Below, in pieces: positions 51,645-63,819 of a stretch of 64,000 bases of DNA; the first letter of the stretch is position 1, and each line of letters starts with the position of its first letter. The notes beneath the pieces were generated by a model, which was given only the letters and a program-made list of their open reading frames with translations, made no database searches and was not told where the DNA came from. The stretch comes from Paenibacillus sp. 32352 (GTDB taxonomy: Bacteria; Bacillota; Bacilli; Paenibacillales; NBRC-103111): the NCBI RefSeq assembly GCF_002042965.1, contig NZ_MZNT01000006.1, positions 368,871 to 432,870 on the forward strand, in the 5' to 3' direction. Position numbers and translations under genes: made by a program.

Positions 51645-51800
51645 AATGAACTCTCCATCTTCGTCACGATCAGAAACGCCAAAACAATACTATCCTGCGC
51701 CAAATCCGGCCGTTTTATAACATCTCATCCTAGCAGGGCTGCAAATATGAGCTGCTGAACCTTCCTTAGAAGCATATTCCCCTTTTATCCCGTTACAAAC

Positions 51801-51828
51801 AAAAAAGACCACCTGACAGTGGCCTTTT
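51801..51828 (-). terminator. Terminator between rpmH and rnpA
   Basis: AGGCCAC-TGTCA-GGTGGTCT followed leftward by TTTTTT, three bases after the rpmH stop codon. It may attenuate read-through into rnpA. Confidence 0.8.
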
Positions 51829-51831
51829 GTA

Positions 51832-51966
51832 TTATGCGCTCAATACTTTTCTTCCTTTTAAACGACGAGCAGCGAGTACTTTACGACCATTCTTCGTACT
51901 CATTCTCTTACGGAAGCCGTGTACCTTCTTATGCTTTCTTACGTTCGGTTTGTATGTTGGTCTCAT
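51832..51966 (-). CDS. rpmH: 50S ribosomal protein L34
   Basis: The 44-residue basic protein reads [18 protein letters not shown] through [13 protein letters not shown] to KGRKVLSA, a full match to L34 (bacilli usually begin MKRTF or MRPTF). AAGGAGG lies upstream of the ATG. It is the first leftward gene from oriC. Confidence 0.97.
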   Translation of the reverse strand: MRPTYKPNVRKHKKVHGFRKRMSTKNGRKVLAARRLKGRKVLSA

Positions 51967-52079
51967 TGATCTAGCACCTCCTTGAGGAAAATCCATTCCC
52001 AAAAATACCTTACAACATTAAACCATTTTATAAGGCAAAAGTCAACGTGCTTCGATTGCAAACTATTGGCATACAGGTT

Positions 52080-52520
52080 TGTGGATGAACCATGTCCTAT
52101 CCGTTCTCTCTTTGAATGTGGATATTCATTTCTTCATTACCTCATCCACACGGCTCGAAAGATGGCGTCACGTTTTCGTCAAAAATAGGTATCCACAGCC
52201 TCGAACGGCCGCATTTCGCCAGCAAAAAACAGCCTGTGAATAAAAAAAGTGCCCATATGCGCAGGTTTTGTCGAACTAATAACATTTTATAAACAATATC
52301 TTGTGTTGTTGATAAAAGTTACACACAAGCTATAGAAGATGTGGATAAATCGAAACAATTCATTGATAATCCGAACATATTTTGATATTATGATAATGCT
52401 TATCCTGTGGATAGAGAACGGTTATCAACTATTTTATCAACAGCCTGTGGATATCTTTGTGAACAATTTACATCCCCTCTGTATAAACTATTCCCGCATG
52501 CTTCGGGATGCTGTGGATAT
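52080..52520. other. oriC, DnaA-box cluster upstream of dnaA
   Basis: The gene-free span 51967-52600 holds at least eight DnaA boxes: TGTGGATGA (52080), TGTGGATAT (52117), TCATCCACA (52142), GTATCCACA (52189), TGTGGATAA (52340, perfect), TGTGGATAG (52406), TGTGGATAT (52446) and TGTGGATAT (52512). Both orientations occur. With the cluster after dnaA this is a bipartite origin like that of B. subtilis. The dnaA promoter should lie here and is probably autorepressed. Confidence 0.92.
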
Positions 52521-52600
52521 TTTGCGACACAACCCGCTTTTTTTCTACATCCGTATGGCTTATGCCTCACCGCTTATTTTTTTGAAGGAGTGAATACATT

Positions 52601-53965
52601 GTGGAAAGCCATCCAAACGAGCAATGGCAGCAAGTCCTTTCCATTATTCAGACTAGGCTGAGTAAACCAAGCTACGAAACCTGGTTTACATCCACAAGAG
52701 CCGTCATTTTCAACGAATCCAAAGTCGTTATCTGTGCGCCGAACAATTTTGCCAGAGAGTGGCTTGAGAACCGGTACACCAAGCTGATTAAGGATACGAT
52801 TTTCGATTACATTGGAAAGCCGGCGGAAGTGAAATTCATTATCGAATCCGAAGAAGAGAAAGCTGCAAGCACTCCCTCCTCCACTCCGAACATCCCGGTG
52901 AAAGCCCAGTCCGCAGTCCCAGAAGAAACGTTCAGCCATATGATGAACCCGAAGTATACCTTCGATACGTTTGTTATCGGGTCAGGGAATCGTTTTGCTC
53001 ATGCGGCTTCGCTTGCTGTGGCCGAAGCGCCGGCGAAGGCTTATAATCCGCTGTTTTTGTACGGGGGCGTTGGACTTGGTAAAACACACTTGATGCATGC
53101 CATAGGCCATTACGTGTTGGAGCATAATCCGAGCGCCAAAGTGCTGTATATTTCTTCCGAGAAATTTACCAATGAATTTATTAACGCGATCCGCGACAAC
53201 CGCGGCGAAAGCTTCCGCAACAAATACCGCAACATCGACGTGCTGCTTATAGATGATATTCAGTTTCTTGCTGGAAAAGAACAAACACAGGAAGAATTTT
53301 TCCATACATTTAACGCGCTGCACGAGGAACGCAAGCAAATCATTATCTCCAGTGACCGGCCTCCCAAGGAGATCCCGACCCTGGAGGAACGGCTGCGCTC
53401 CCGCTTCGAATGGGGCTTGATTACCGATATCCAGCCGCCGGATCTGGAGACTCGGATTGCGATTTTGCGGAAAAAGGCGAAGGCGGAAAACCTGGAAATT
53501 CCTAATGAGGCGATGGTTTACATAGCCAACCAGATCGATACGAACATCCGGGAGCTCGAGGGTGCCTTGATTCGTGTCGTCGCCTATTCGTCGCTGATCA
53601 ATGAGGACATCACGTCTCATCTCGCCGCCGAAGCGCTGAAGGATATCATTCCGAGCAGCCGTCCCAAGGTCATTACGATTCAAGATATTCAACAAAAGGT
53701 CGGCGAGTTCTATGGCTTGAAGATGGAGGATTTCAAAGCGAGGAAACGGACGAAAATGGTCGCTTATCCGCGCCAGATCGCTATGTATCTTGCCAGGGAA
53801 ATGACTGATTTTTCATTGCCGAAGATCGGCGAGGCTTTTGGCGGACGGGACCATACTACCGTGATTCATGCCCATGAGAAGATTTCGGAGGCGCTGAAGA
53901 ACGATCACGAGTTGAACAAGATTATTCAGAATCTGATGGAAAAGGTAAGAAACATCACGGCCTAA
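52601..53965 (+). CDS. dnaA: Chromosomal replication initiator DnaA
   Basis: The 454 residues have an N-terminal DnaB/Soj-interacting domain, a linker, the AAA+ domain (Walker [16 protein letters not shown], Walker [15 protein letters not shown]) and the C-terminal box-binding helix-turn-helix with [15 protein letters not shown]. The start is a GTG with AAGGAG ten bases upstream. It binds the boxes on both sides and melts the element at 54169-54186. Confidence 0.98.
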   Translation: MESHPNEQWQQVLSIIQTRLSKPSYETWFTSTRAVIFNESKVVICAPNNFAREWLENRYTKLIKDTIFDYIGKPAEVKFIIESEEEKAASTPSSTPNIPVKAQSAVPEETFSHMMNPKYTFDTFVIGSGNRFAHAASLAVAEAPAKAYNPLFLYGGVGLGKTHLMHAIGHYVLEHNPSAKVLYISSEKFTNEFINAIRDNRGESFRNKYRNIDVLLIDDIQFLAGKEQTQEEFFHTFNALHEERKQIIISSDRPPKEIPTLEERLRSRFEWGLITDIQPPDLETRIAILRKKAKAENLEIPNEAMVYIANQIDTNIRELEGALIRVVAYSSLINEDITSHLAAEALKDIIPSSRPKVITIQDIQQKVGEFYGLKMEDFKARKRTKMVAYPRQIAMYLAREMTDFSLPKIGEAFGGRDHTTVIHAHEKISEALKNDHELNKIIQNLMEKVRNITA

Positions 53966-54112
53966 GTCTGAGCATACAATGTGATGTCAGTCGTTGTTGC
54001 AAAATTATATAGCCTTCGCGGTATGAAGAGCAGCTCCCGGCGGGTCGGTTCGTTATTTGGAGCTGGCTTTTCGCATCTGGATAATTATAAGCCTATGCAC
54101 AAACTATTCACA

Positions 54113-54210
54113 TGTGGATAGGCTTTTGCTTTGTGGCTTTTCTCCACATATCCACATATCCCTAGGCCCTACTACTATTACTAATAAAAAAAAGGTATTA
54201 TAGATGTATA
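54113..54210. other. oriC unwinding region: DnaA boxes, DnaA-trios and AT-rich DUE
   Basis: Three boxes (TGTGGATAG at 54113, TTCTCCACA at 54140, ATATCCACA at 54148) are followed by GGCCC and the repeat CTACTACTATTACTAATA (54169-54186), then an A-rich tract. This is the box / GC-cluster / DnaA-trio / DUE order of the B. subtilis basal unwinding system between dnaA and dnaN. Confidence 0.88.
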
Positions 54211-54249
54211 TGGCATCTCCATCATTTTCGTAACCATAGGAGTGACAAA

Positions 54250-55392
54250 ATGAAGTTAACTATTTTAAAAGAACATTTGAACGAGTCGATTCAGCACGTT
54301 TCCAAAGCCATTTCCAACAAAACAACCATTCCCATTTTGACCGGGATTAAAATAGACGCCGATGCCAACGGTATGACCTTAACAGCAAGCGATACGGATA
54401 TCTCGATTCAAAGCTTTATACCTATTGAGAAAAACGAATTGAGCATTATAGAATTGGAACGCCCGGGCAGTGTAGTCCTTTCTTCCAAGTTTTTCGTAGA
54501 GATTGTAAGAAAGCTTCCGGCGCAAGTAGTAGAGATTGAAGTGAAGGATCATTTTCAAACAACGATTCGTTCCGGATCTTCGGAGATTCAATTGGTGGGT
54601 CTCGATCCGGAGGAATACCCTACCCTTCCAAGCATTGAGGAAAACAGACGGATTCAGATGCCTAGCGATCTGCTTAAAACCATGATCAAGCAGACGTCTT
54701 TTGCCGTTTCCACCAATGAATCTACGCCTATTTTGACAGGGATTTTGTGGACGATCGCCGACCGCAAGCTCAAGTTTACGGCATGTGACCGGCACCGCCT
54801 GGGAAGCCGCGAAACCAGCATTGAGGTCGATGCGGACTTCCATCTAGGCAACGTATCGATTTCCGGTAAGACGCTGAACGAGCTGTCCAAAATTTTGCCG
54901 GATCAGAACACGCTGATCGATATCATTTTTGCCGAAAACCAGGTGTTGTTTAAGTTAAGCTCCATTTTGTTCTACACCCGGATTTTGGATGGTACTTATC
55001 CGGATACGTCGAAGCTGATTCCCCAATCGTATCAAACCGAGCTTGTCATCAATGCCCAGCAGCTTGCAGAAGCGATCGACCGCGCCTATTTGCTGTCCAG
55101 AGAAGAGAAAACGAACATCGTTAAGCTCATTATGCGTGAAGATCACACAATTGAAATTTCGTCCAGCTCCTCCGAGCTGGGTAAAGTAACGGAGCAGCTG
55201 GAGGTAACCAGCTTAACCGGCGAATTGCTGAGAATATCTTTCAACTCCAAATATATGCTGGACGCGTTAAAAGTCATGGACGGCGAGCTGATCCGCATTG
55301 GATTTACCGGCGCCATGCAGCCCATCATCATTCGGCCGGAGGAAACTTCAAGTCTGCTGCAGCTGATCCTGCCGTACCGGACAACGAATTAA
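54250..55392 (+). CDS. dnaN: DNA polymerase III beta subunit (sliding clamp)
   Basis: The 380 residues form three clamp folds: NESIQHVSKAISNKTTIPIL at the start, LDPEEYPTLPSIEE in the middle and MLDALKVMDGELIRIGF near the end, with the terminal LILPYRT. It dimerises to a ring that tethers polymerase to DNA. AGGAG precedes the ATG. Confidence 0.98.
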   Translation: MKLTILKEHLNESIQHVSKAISNKTTIPILTGIKIDADANGMTLTASDTDISIQSFIPIEKNELSIIELERPGSVVLSSKFFVEIVRKLPAQVVEIEVKDHFQTTIRSGSSEIQLVGLDPEEYPTLPSIEENRRIQMPSDLLKTMIKQTSFAVSTNESTPILTGILWTIADRKLKFTACDRHRLGSRETSIEVDADFHLGNVSISGKTLNELSKILPDQNTLIDIIFAENQVLFKLSSILFYTRILDGTYPDTSKLIPQSYQTELVINAQQLAEAIDRAYLLSREEKTNIVKLIMREDHTIEISSSSSELGKVTEQLEVTSLTGELLRISFNSKYMLDALKVMDGELIRIGFTGAMQPIIIRPEETSSLLQLILPYRTTN

Positions 55393-55416
55393 CGTTGAAA
55401 AAGGAGCAGTACTCAC

Positions 55417-55632
55417 ATGAAAACGATCCACATTCATACAGACTATATTACGTTAGGGCAATTTCTGAAGCTGGCGGACTGCATATCCACAGGTGGACAA
55501 GCCAAGAGCTTCCTGCAGGAAACGGAAATTTGGGTCAACGGGGAACCGGAGAATCGCCGCGGCAAAAAGCTCGTCCATCAGGATCGGATTCGCGTGGAAG
55601 GCTGCGGCGAGTTCCAGGTGGTACGCAGCTAA
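55417..55632 (+). CDS. yaaA: S4-domain RNA-binding protein YaaA (RlbA)
   Basis: The 71 residues are one S4 domain: ITLGQFLKLADCISTGGQAK, then WVNGEPENRRGKKLVHQD and the final RVEG. It is thought to act in large-subunit assembly. AAAGGAG precedes the ATG. Its place between dnaN and recF is universal in Bacilli. Confidence 0.93.
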   Translation: MKTIHIHTDYITLGQFLKLADCISTGGQAKSFLQETEIWVNGEPENRRGKKLVHQDRIRVEGCGEFQVVRS

Positions 55633-55683
55633 GAGGCTTCGAAGCGGCTGCGCTATCGCAGGAGCCTGTTAGGAGGAAATGCT

Positions 55684-56793
55684 TTGCAATTAAAAAAGCT
55701 GTCTTTACAGCATTACCGCAACTATAACGAGGTTACTTTCGAAACCGGACATATGGTCAATATCATCGTAGGCCCCAATGCGCAAGGGAAGACGAACCTG
55801 TTGGAGTCCATTTTTGTGCTGGCATTGACCAAATCGCATCGGACACACCAGGATAAGGAGCTTATCCAGTGGGATTCGTCTCATACCCTGCTGCATGGCG
55901 AGGTGGACAAAAAGTACGGCTTATGCCAGCTGGACCTGACCATATCGCAGCAGGGCAAGAAGGCGAAGATCAATGGCCTGGAGCAAAAAAAGCTCAGTAA
56001 TTTCATAGGTTCTCTGAACGTGGTCATGTTTGCCCCGGAGGATCTTGAGATTGTCAAAGGCTCCCCTTCGGTGCGCCGCCGGTTCTTGGATATGGAGATT
56101 GGGCAGGTTCATCCTGCCTATTTGTACGATTTGTCGCAATATCAGAAAATATTGGCGCAGCGTAACAATTATTTGAAACAGCTGTTCACCTCCAAGGACA
56201 GCAAGGCCGGGATGCTTGAGGTTTGGAATGAACAATTGGCGACCTTCGGTGTTAAAATTATCAAAAAACGTCAAAGCTTTATAAAGAAGTTGCAATCCTG
56301 GGCAGAAAAGATTCATTCGGGCATTACTGCGGGGAACGAACAGGTGCGAATCGCCTATTCTACCGCGTTCGATCCGGCGGTTTTGGAAGATGAACCTGTT
56401 TTATTCGACCAATTTATGATAAAGTTATCACAGGTGAAAGAACAGGAATTGCGGCGTGGTGTGACTTTAGTAGGCCCTCATAGGGACGATTTATTGTTTT
56501 ATATTAATGACAAGGAAGTGCAGACGTTCGGCTCCCAAGGCCAGCAAAGAACGACAGCACTCTCTTTGAAGCTGGCTGAAATTGAACTGATTCGGGAGGA
56601 AGTCGGCGAATATCCCATCCTTCTCTTGGATGATGTATTATCCGAGCTTGATCGTTATAGACAAACGCAGCTCATCGAAACATTCCAAAACAAGGTTCAA
56701 ACTTTCATAACAACGACCGGAATCGAAAGTGTGGACCTTGGCAAGCTCGACAGTGCTTCTGTCATTCATGTTCGAAACGGAAGCTTAACATAG
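55684..56793 (+). CDS. recF: DNA replication and repair protein RecF
   Basis: The 369-residue SMC-like ATPase has Walker A GPNAQGKTNLLESIF (about 30-44), the signature GSQGQQRTTALSLKLAEIEL and Walker B PILLLDDVLSELD. It helps load RecA at gaps. The TTG start has AGGAGG upstream. Confidence 0.97.
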   Translation: MQLKKLSLQHYRNYNEVTFETGHMVNIIVGPNAQGKTNLLESIFVLALTKSHRTHQDKELIQWDSSHTLLHGEVDKKYGLCQLDLTISQQGKKAKINGLEQKKLSNFIGSLNVVMFAPEDLEIVKGSPSVRRRFLDMEIGQVHPAYLYDLSQYQKILAQRNNYLKQLFTSKDSKAGMLEVWNEQLATFGVKIIKKRQSFIKKLQSWAEKIHSGITAGNEQVRIAYSTAFDPAVLEDEPVLFDQFMIKLSQVKEQELRRGVTLVGPHRDDLLFYINDKEVQTFGSQGQQRTTALSLKLAEIELIREEVGEYPILLLDDVLSELDRYRQTQLIETFQNKVQTFITTTGIESVDLGKLDSASVIHVRNGSLT

Positions 56794-56824
56794 TAAAGCC
56801 TCACTGATAAGGAGATGGCCGACG

Positions 56825-59009
<2,185 letters not shown>

Positions 59010-59029
59010 CAAGACTGAAGGAGCCTTGA

Positions 59030-59881
59030 ATGAATGGGATGCAGAAAGCCGGATTATGGCTGCTTATCGTTGTTCTGCTGTGGCTTACTCCGGGAATATT
59101 CCAGCAAGCCCCTCTGACTGTATATAAGGACCGGGTATCCGTGATCGCTTACCACCACATTGATGATCAGACGGTGGGCGATGTTACGATCAAGACGGAA
59201 TTGCTTCGAGAGCAGCTGACGGATTTGCTGCAGCGGGGCTATCATTTTATTAGTTTGACTCAGTTCAAAGAGTATTTGGCAGGAGGGCCAGTCCCTCCTA
59301 ACGCTGTTCTGGTCACCTTCGACGACGGCTACCAGAGCTTTTATACTCGTGCTTACCCCATCCTGAAGGAATTGAACATTCCTGCCGTAAATTTTGTTAT
59401 TACGAAGGACTTGGAGCAGCCTTTGAGGAGCCTTATCCCCTCCTTATCCAAAGATGAAATCAGGCACATGACACGGGAAATGGCGGGGATAGACGTTCAG
59501 TGCCATACGGACAGCTTGCACGACCGGGCGCCGAATGGCGGCGCATTATTCACGACCAAGCTGACTAATGCACAAGGAGTCGTCGAGACCGAACAACAGT
59601 TCGAACAGCGGATTATGGACGATACGCAGCTGTGCCGCAAAAAGCTGGGAGAATTGTATAACCGGCCTATCGATTCCTTCGCCTATCCGTTTGGGATCTA
59701 CGATGCCAGATCGGCCGATTTATTGAATCGTTCTGGAATTCATTATGCTTATACGACCGTGAGTGGAATTGCTTCGCGAAATACGGATCCTATGCAAATT
59801 CCCCGGATTAACGCAGGCAGTCCTTTTGTCAAAGCGAATTCATTAAATAATTTAATTATACAAAGATTACACGGTCTTTAA
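59030..59881 (+). CDS. Polysaccharide deacetylase, NodB type
   Basis: The 283-residue exported enzyme has an N-terminal membrane anchor or signal (LWLLIVVLLWLTPGIF), a lead-in typical of these enzymes (VIAYHHI), the NodB metal motif TFDDGYQS (Asp-Asp), HTDSLHDR supplying the His ligands, and FAYPFG. It probably removes acetyl groups from peptidoglycan or another surface polysaccharide. AAGGAG precedes the ATG. Its position between gyrB and gyrA is unusual compared with B. subtilis, where they adjoin. Confidence 0.9.
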   Translation: MNGMQKAGLWLLIVVLLWLTPGIFQQAPLTVYKDRVSVIAYHHIDDQTVGDVTIKTELLREQLTDLLQRGYHFISLTQFKEYLAGGPVPPNAVLVTFDDGYQSFYTRAYPILKELNIPAVNFVITKDLEQPLRSLIPSLSKDEIRHMTREMAGIDVQCHTDSLHDRAPNGGALFTTKLTNAQGVVETEQQFEQRIMDDTQLCRKKLGELYNRPIDSFAYPFGIYDARSADLLNRSGIHYAYTTVSGIASRNTDPMQIPRINAGSPFVKANSLNNLIIQRLHGL

Positions 59882-59968
59882 TGGTGTAGGCCACGGAGGA
59901 AGCTGCATGCAACAGCAATAAATGCTGACGAAGTGGTTAAGCCAAGGCAAACTTGCAGGAGGTAAACA

Positions 59969-62464
59969 ATGTCCGACGAACAGCGCTCACAAGTTAAAGA
60001 AATCGATATCAGCTCGGAGATGCGTACATCCTTTTTGGATTATGCGATGAGCATTATCGTAAGCCGTGCCCTACCGGATGTCAGGGACGGGCTGAAGCCG
60101 GTGCATCGCCGTATTTTGTTCGCCATGTCTGAGCTCGGAATGTATTCGGACAAGCCGTACAAGAAGTCGGCAAGAATCGTCGGTGAAGTTATCGGTAAGT
60201 ATCACCCGCACGGGGATGCTCCCGTATATGAAACGATGGTACGGATGGCGCAGGATTTCTCCCTCCGCTACATGCTGGTAGATGGACATGGTAACTTTGG
60301 TTCCATTGACGGCGATTTCGCCGCTGCAATGCGGTATACCGAGGCCCGGCTGTCCAAGATAGCCATGGAGCTTTTGCGTGACATTAACAAAGAGACGGTC
60401 AATTTTGCACCCAACTATGACGGTGAGGAGCAGGAACCGGTTGTTCTCCCCGCCCGTTTTCCTAACTTGTTGGTCAACGGAAGCTCCGGTATTGCTGTAG
60501 GGATGGCAACAAATATCCCTCCTCATAACTTAGGAGAAGTTATAGACGGCATTCAGCAAATGATAGAGAATCCGGACGTCACTCCTATGGAGCTGATGCA
60601 GTCGATTAAAGGCCCGGATTTCCCTACTGCCGGATTTATTTTAGGTCGCGAAGGCATACGCCAGGCTTACAATACGGGCCGCGGCTCCGTAACTATGAGA
60701 GCTAGAGCAACCATTGAGGAAAACAACAACAAAGCTCGCATCATCGTTCATGAGCTGCCCTATCAGGTTATTAAAGCACGTTTGATCGAGAAAATCGCAG
60801 AGTTGGTGCGCGAGAAGAAAATCGAAGGCATTACCGACCTGCGAGATGAATCCGACCGTAACGGGATGCGGATTGTTATCGAGCTGCGTCGCGATGTGAA
60901 CCCTAATGTTGTATTGAATAACCTTTACAAGCATACTGCTTTACAATCCAACTTCGGTATAATTATGCTGGCCTTGGTTAACGGCGAGCCTAAGGTTATG
61001 AACCTGAAGGAAATGCTCTATCACTATTTGGAGCATCAAAAAGAAGTTATCCGCCGCCGTACCGAATATGAATTGCGCAAAGCGGAAGCCAGAGCTCATA
61101 TTCTCGAAGGCTTGCGGATTGCACTAGATCATTTGGATCAGGTCATTGCGCTAATCCGTTCTTCTCGGACTACCGAAGAAGCACGCGATGGCTTAATGAC
61201 TCAATTCGAGCTCAGCTTGGATCAGGCTCAGGCCATTCTGGACATGCGTCTACAGCGCTTGACAGGATTGGAACGCGAGAAGATTGAAGAGGAATATGCG
61301 GAGCTGCTGAAGAAAATCGCTGAATATAAAGCGATTCTGGCTGACGAGCAGCTGGTATTGGCTATCATCAGCGAGGAGCTTCGCGAAATTAAAGAGAAAT
61401 TCGGCGATGAACGCCGTTCTGAGATTACCGTAGGTGAAGAAAGCATCGAGGATGAGGATCTCATCCCTCGTGAAGATGTTATCATCACCATTACTCATAC
61501 CGGCTATATTAAGAGATTGCCTGTTTCCACCTATCGTAGTCAAAAGCGCGGCGGAAAAGGCGTCATCGGTATGGATACGAAGGATAAAGACTTCGTGGAA
61601 CATTTGTTCGTGACGAATACGCATCACTTCCTGATGTTCTTCACGAACAAAGGGAAGGTATACAAGCTGAAGGCTTACGAGATTCCAGATCTCAGCAGAA
61701 CAGCACGGGGAACGCCGATCATTAACCTCCTTCAAATCGAGCAAGGAGAAACGATTAACGCCGTTATTCCGGTTGAGAGCTTCGAGTCCGAACAGTATCT
61801 GTTCTTTGCAACCAAGAATGGCTTAGTTAAGAAGACTCCGCTGAATGACTATAGCAACATCCGTAAAGGCGGATTGATCGCCTTAACGCTTCGTGAGGAT
61901 GACGATTTGATCGGCGTGAAGCTGACGGACGGCAACCAAACGATCATTATGGGGACGAAACAAGGGATTTCCATCCACTTCCCTGAAGAAGAAGTGCGTT
62001 CCATGGGACGTTCGGCTACCGGGGTAAAAGGGATTAACATTGGTGACGACGATGCCGTTATTGATATGGACGTTGTTCACCCGGATAACAGTGTCTTGAT
62101 CGTAACCTCCAAAGGCTTCGGTAAACGTACTCCGGTATCGGAATACCGTCTGCAGTCCCGCGGCGGTAAAGGGATCAAAACCCTTAACGTTACGCCGAAG
62201 AACGGCCCTGTCGTAGGCCTCAAAATCGTTCAGGATGATGAGGATCTGATGATCATTACGGCACTTGGAACGATTATTAGGACAAGCATGTCGGGCATCT
62301 CCATGATGGGACGCTATACCCAAGGGGTTAAGCTGATCAACATTCGCGATGAAGATGAAGTATCTACGGTTGCGCGAGTGGAGAAAAGCGAGGAATCATC
62401 GGATGAACAGGACGGCGAAGAAAATAGCATAGAAACGAATGAGCCGGGTGAAGGTGAGGAGTAA
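59969..62464 (+). CDS. gyrA: DNA gyrase subunit A
   Basis: The 831 residues have the breakage-reunion domain with catalytic Tyr123 ([10 protein letters not shown]), the coiled coil, and the C-terminal DNA-wrapping beta-pinwheel with the GyrA box QKRGGKG; an acidic tail (about residues 806-831) follows. At the quinolone-binding helix the sequence is [12 protein letters not shown], so the position of E. coli Ser83 is Ala84. AGGAGG precedes the ATG. Confidence 0.98.
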   Translation: MSDEQRSQVKEIDISSEMRTSFLDYAMSIIVSRALPDVRDGLKPVHRRILFAMSELGMYSDKPYKKSARIVGEVIGKYHPHGDAPVYETMVRMAQDFSLRYMLVDGHGNFGSIDGDFAAAMRYTEARLSKIAMELLRDINKETVNFAPNYDGEEQEPVVLPARFPNLLVNGSSGIAVGMATNIPPHNLGEVIDGIQQMIENPDVTPMELMQSIKGPDFPTAGFILGREGIRQAYNTGRGSVTMRARATIEENNNKARIIVHELPYQVIKARLIEKIAELVREKKIEGITDLRDESDRNGMRIVIELRRDVNPNVVLNNLYKHTALQSNFGIIMLALVNGEPKVMNLKEMLYHYLEHQKEVIRRRTEYELRKAEARAHILEGLRIALDHLDQVIALIRSSRTTEEARDGLMTQFELSLDQAQAILDMRLQRLTGLEREKIEEEYAELLKKIAEYKAILADEQLVLAIISEELREIKEKFGDERRSEITVGEESIEDEDLIPREDVIITITHTGYIKRLPVSTYRSQKRGGKGVIGMDTKDKDFVEHLFVTNTHHFLMFFTNKGKVYKLKAYEIPDLSRTARGTPIINLLQIEQGETINAVIPVESFESEQYLFFATKNGLVKKTPLNDYSNIRKGGLIALTLREDDDLIGVKLTDGNQTIIMGTKQGISIHFPEEEVRSMGRSATGVKGINIGDDDAVIDMDVVHPDNSVLIVTSKGFGKRTPVSEYRLQSRGGKGIKTLNVTPKNGPVVGLKIVQDDEDLMIITALGTIIRTSMSGISMMGRYTQGVKLINIRDEDEVSTVARVEKSEESSDEQDGEENSIETNEPGEGEE

Positions 62465-62518
62465 TTTCTCTTCATCGGTTGTCTTGGGGCGAAATACGTT
62501 TTTTTGGTAAATGAACAA

Positions 62519-62549
62519 AGAATGGGGGTTACATCCCCATTCTTTTTCG
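62519..62549 (+). terminator. Terminator of gyrA
   Basis: GAATGGGG-GTTACAT-CCCCATTC is followed by TTTTTCG, about 55 bp after the gyrA stop. Confidence 0.88.
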
Positions 62550-62594
62550 TTTAAAATAAAATGGAATTGATAGAAAGTAAGGTGAGAACGATCG

Positions 62595-63653
62595 ATGGCG
62601 ACGGTTCCCGTATCTCAGTTAAAACCCGGTGAAAAAATATTGGATAACGTGCAAACCAAGCGAGGAAACGTATTATTCTACAAAGGGAAAGTCATTTCGG
62701 ATAAGGATATAGAAATCCTAAGAGCGTTCCTCATCCCTACCGTCTCTATAGAATCTAAGACCAATGAGCAGGAGAATGCTAAGGAAGCAGCATCTGAGGA
62801 GCCAGTAAGGACCGTACACCCGATTTATGTGGAGTACGATAAAATGCTCGCTCTGCTTAAAAAAGTATTCACCTCCGTCAGCGGGCAAAATCCGCCGATC
62901 TTGGAGATCAGGACGCAATTAGAGGCCTTGATACAGCATATAGATCATTATCGGATTTTGACATTTGAACCAAGAGTGTTTCAGCTTCAGGATTACCTTT
63001 ATCATAACAGCATTATGGTGAGTCTAACCTCTTATTGCTTGGCCAAGTGGAGCGGGATGCCGCAAAAGGATCTCATGCCCGTGGCTCTTGGAGGCTTACT
63101 GCACGACATAGGTAATGCCAAAGTCGATCCGTCCATATTGTCCAAGCCAAACAAGCTGACAGCCGACGAAATCGAAGAAATGAAGCAGCATACCGTTATT
63201 GGCTATAATCTATTAAAGAATGTGGCTGCCATCAATGAGGGAGTCAAACTATCCGCACTGCAGCATCATGAACGGGAAGACGGATCAGGCTATCCGATGG
63301 GAACCAAGGGAGATAAAATCCATCCTTACTCCAAAATTATTGCCATTGCCGATATTTTTCACGCTATGTCCTCCGCCCGTTATCATAAAAAAGCGATATC
63401 CCCATATCTTGTGCTGGATCAGCTTTTTAACGAATCGTTCGGAAAACTGGACCCAGCTTTAGTTCAGACCTTCATTCAAAAAGTTACCCAGTTCCATAAC
63501 GGCGTTCTGGTCAAATTAAATGATAACCGAATCGGGGAGATCGTATTCTCAGACAGAGCCCATCCTACGAGACCATGGATTAACGTCAATGGCCAGATCA
63601 TCAATCTAACGGTAGAGCGCCAATTATATATTCAAGATGTAATTCAAAAATAA
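62595..63653 (+). CDS. HD-GYP domain phosphohydrolase
   Basis: The 352 residues carry an HD-GYP domain: HNSIMVSLTSYCLAKW, GGLLHDIGNAKVDPSIL (about 171-187), HTVIGYNLL, HHEREDGSGYP (about 224-234) and IIAIADIFHAM. HD-GYP proteins usually hydrolyse cyclic di-GMP; the GYP loop here reads GSGYP, as in active members. The N-terminal ~100 residues are unassigned. It has its own unit after the gyrA terminator. Confidence 0.9.
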   Translation: MATVPVSQLKPGEKILDNVQTKRGNVLFYKGKVISDKDIEILRAFLIPTVSIESKTNEQENAKEAASEEPVRTVHPIYVEYDKMLALLKKVFTSVSGQNPPILEIRTQLEALIQHIDHYRILTFEPRVFQLQDYLYHNSIMVSLTSYCLAKWSGMPQKDLMPVALGGLLHDIGNAKVDPSILSKPNKLTADEIEEMKQHTVIGYNLLKNVAAINEGVKLSALQHHEREDGSGYPMGTKGDKIHPYSKIIAIADIFHAMSSARYHKKAISPYLVLDQLFNESFGKLDPALVQTFIQKVTQFHNGVLVKLNDNRIGEIVFSDRAHPTRPWINVNGQIINLTVERQLYIQDVIQK

Positions 63654-63697
63654 GCAAGCATGTCTTGCAATACTTTTCAATGTGGAAAAAGATAGAC

Positions 63698-63727
63698 TTG
63701 ACTCTTGATATACATATATGATAAATT
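63698..63727 (+). promoter_or_regulatory. Sigma-A promoter just before a terminator
   Basis: TTGACT and TAAATT are 18 bp apart. The terminator at 63731-63758 starts only a few bases past the expected start site, so any transcript would be about 25 nt unless it reads through toward the rRNA operon. Confidence 0.45.
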
Positions 63728-63730
63728 AAT

Positions 63731-63758
63731 CTTCGCTGCTTGAGGCGAAGGTTTTTTT
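63731..63758 (+). terminator. Terminator upstream of the rRNA operon
   Basis: CTTCGC-TGCTTGAG-GCGAAG followed by GTTTTTTT. It probably ends the HD-GYP transcript. Confidence 0.8.
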
Positions 63759-63789
63759 ATGAGTGGAAAAAATTAAAATAAAAAAACAC

Positions 63790-63819
63790 TTGCAATTGAG
63801 TAGGCGAATGTGTTATATT
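63790..63819 (+). promoter_or_regulatory. rRNA operon promoter
   Basis: TTGCAA and TATATT are 18 bp apart in an AT-rich block, as in bacillar rrn promoters. The downstream sequence CCTTTGAAAACTGAACAACGAG (63893-63914) is a stretch typical of rRNA operon leaders and spacers. The 16S gene would start just past the window end. Confidence 0.7.

Noticed and set aside
52967..53700. 237-codon minus-strand frame inside dnaA
   Set aside because: Antisense shadow of dnaA, which shows complete AAA+ and DNA-binding motifs.
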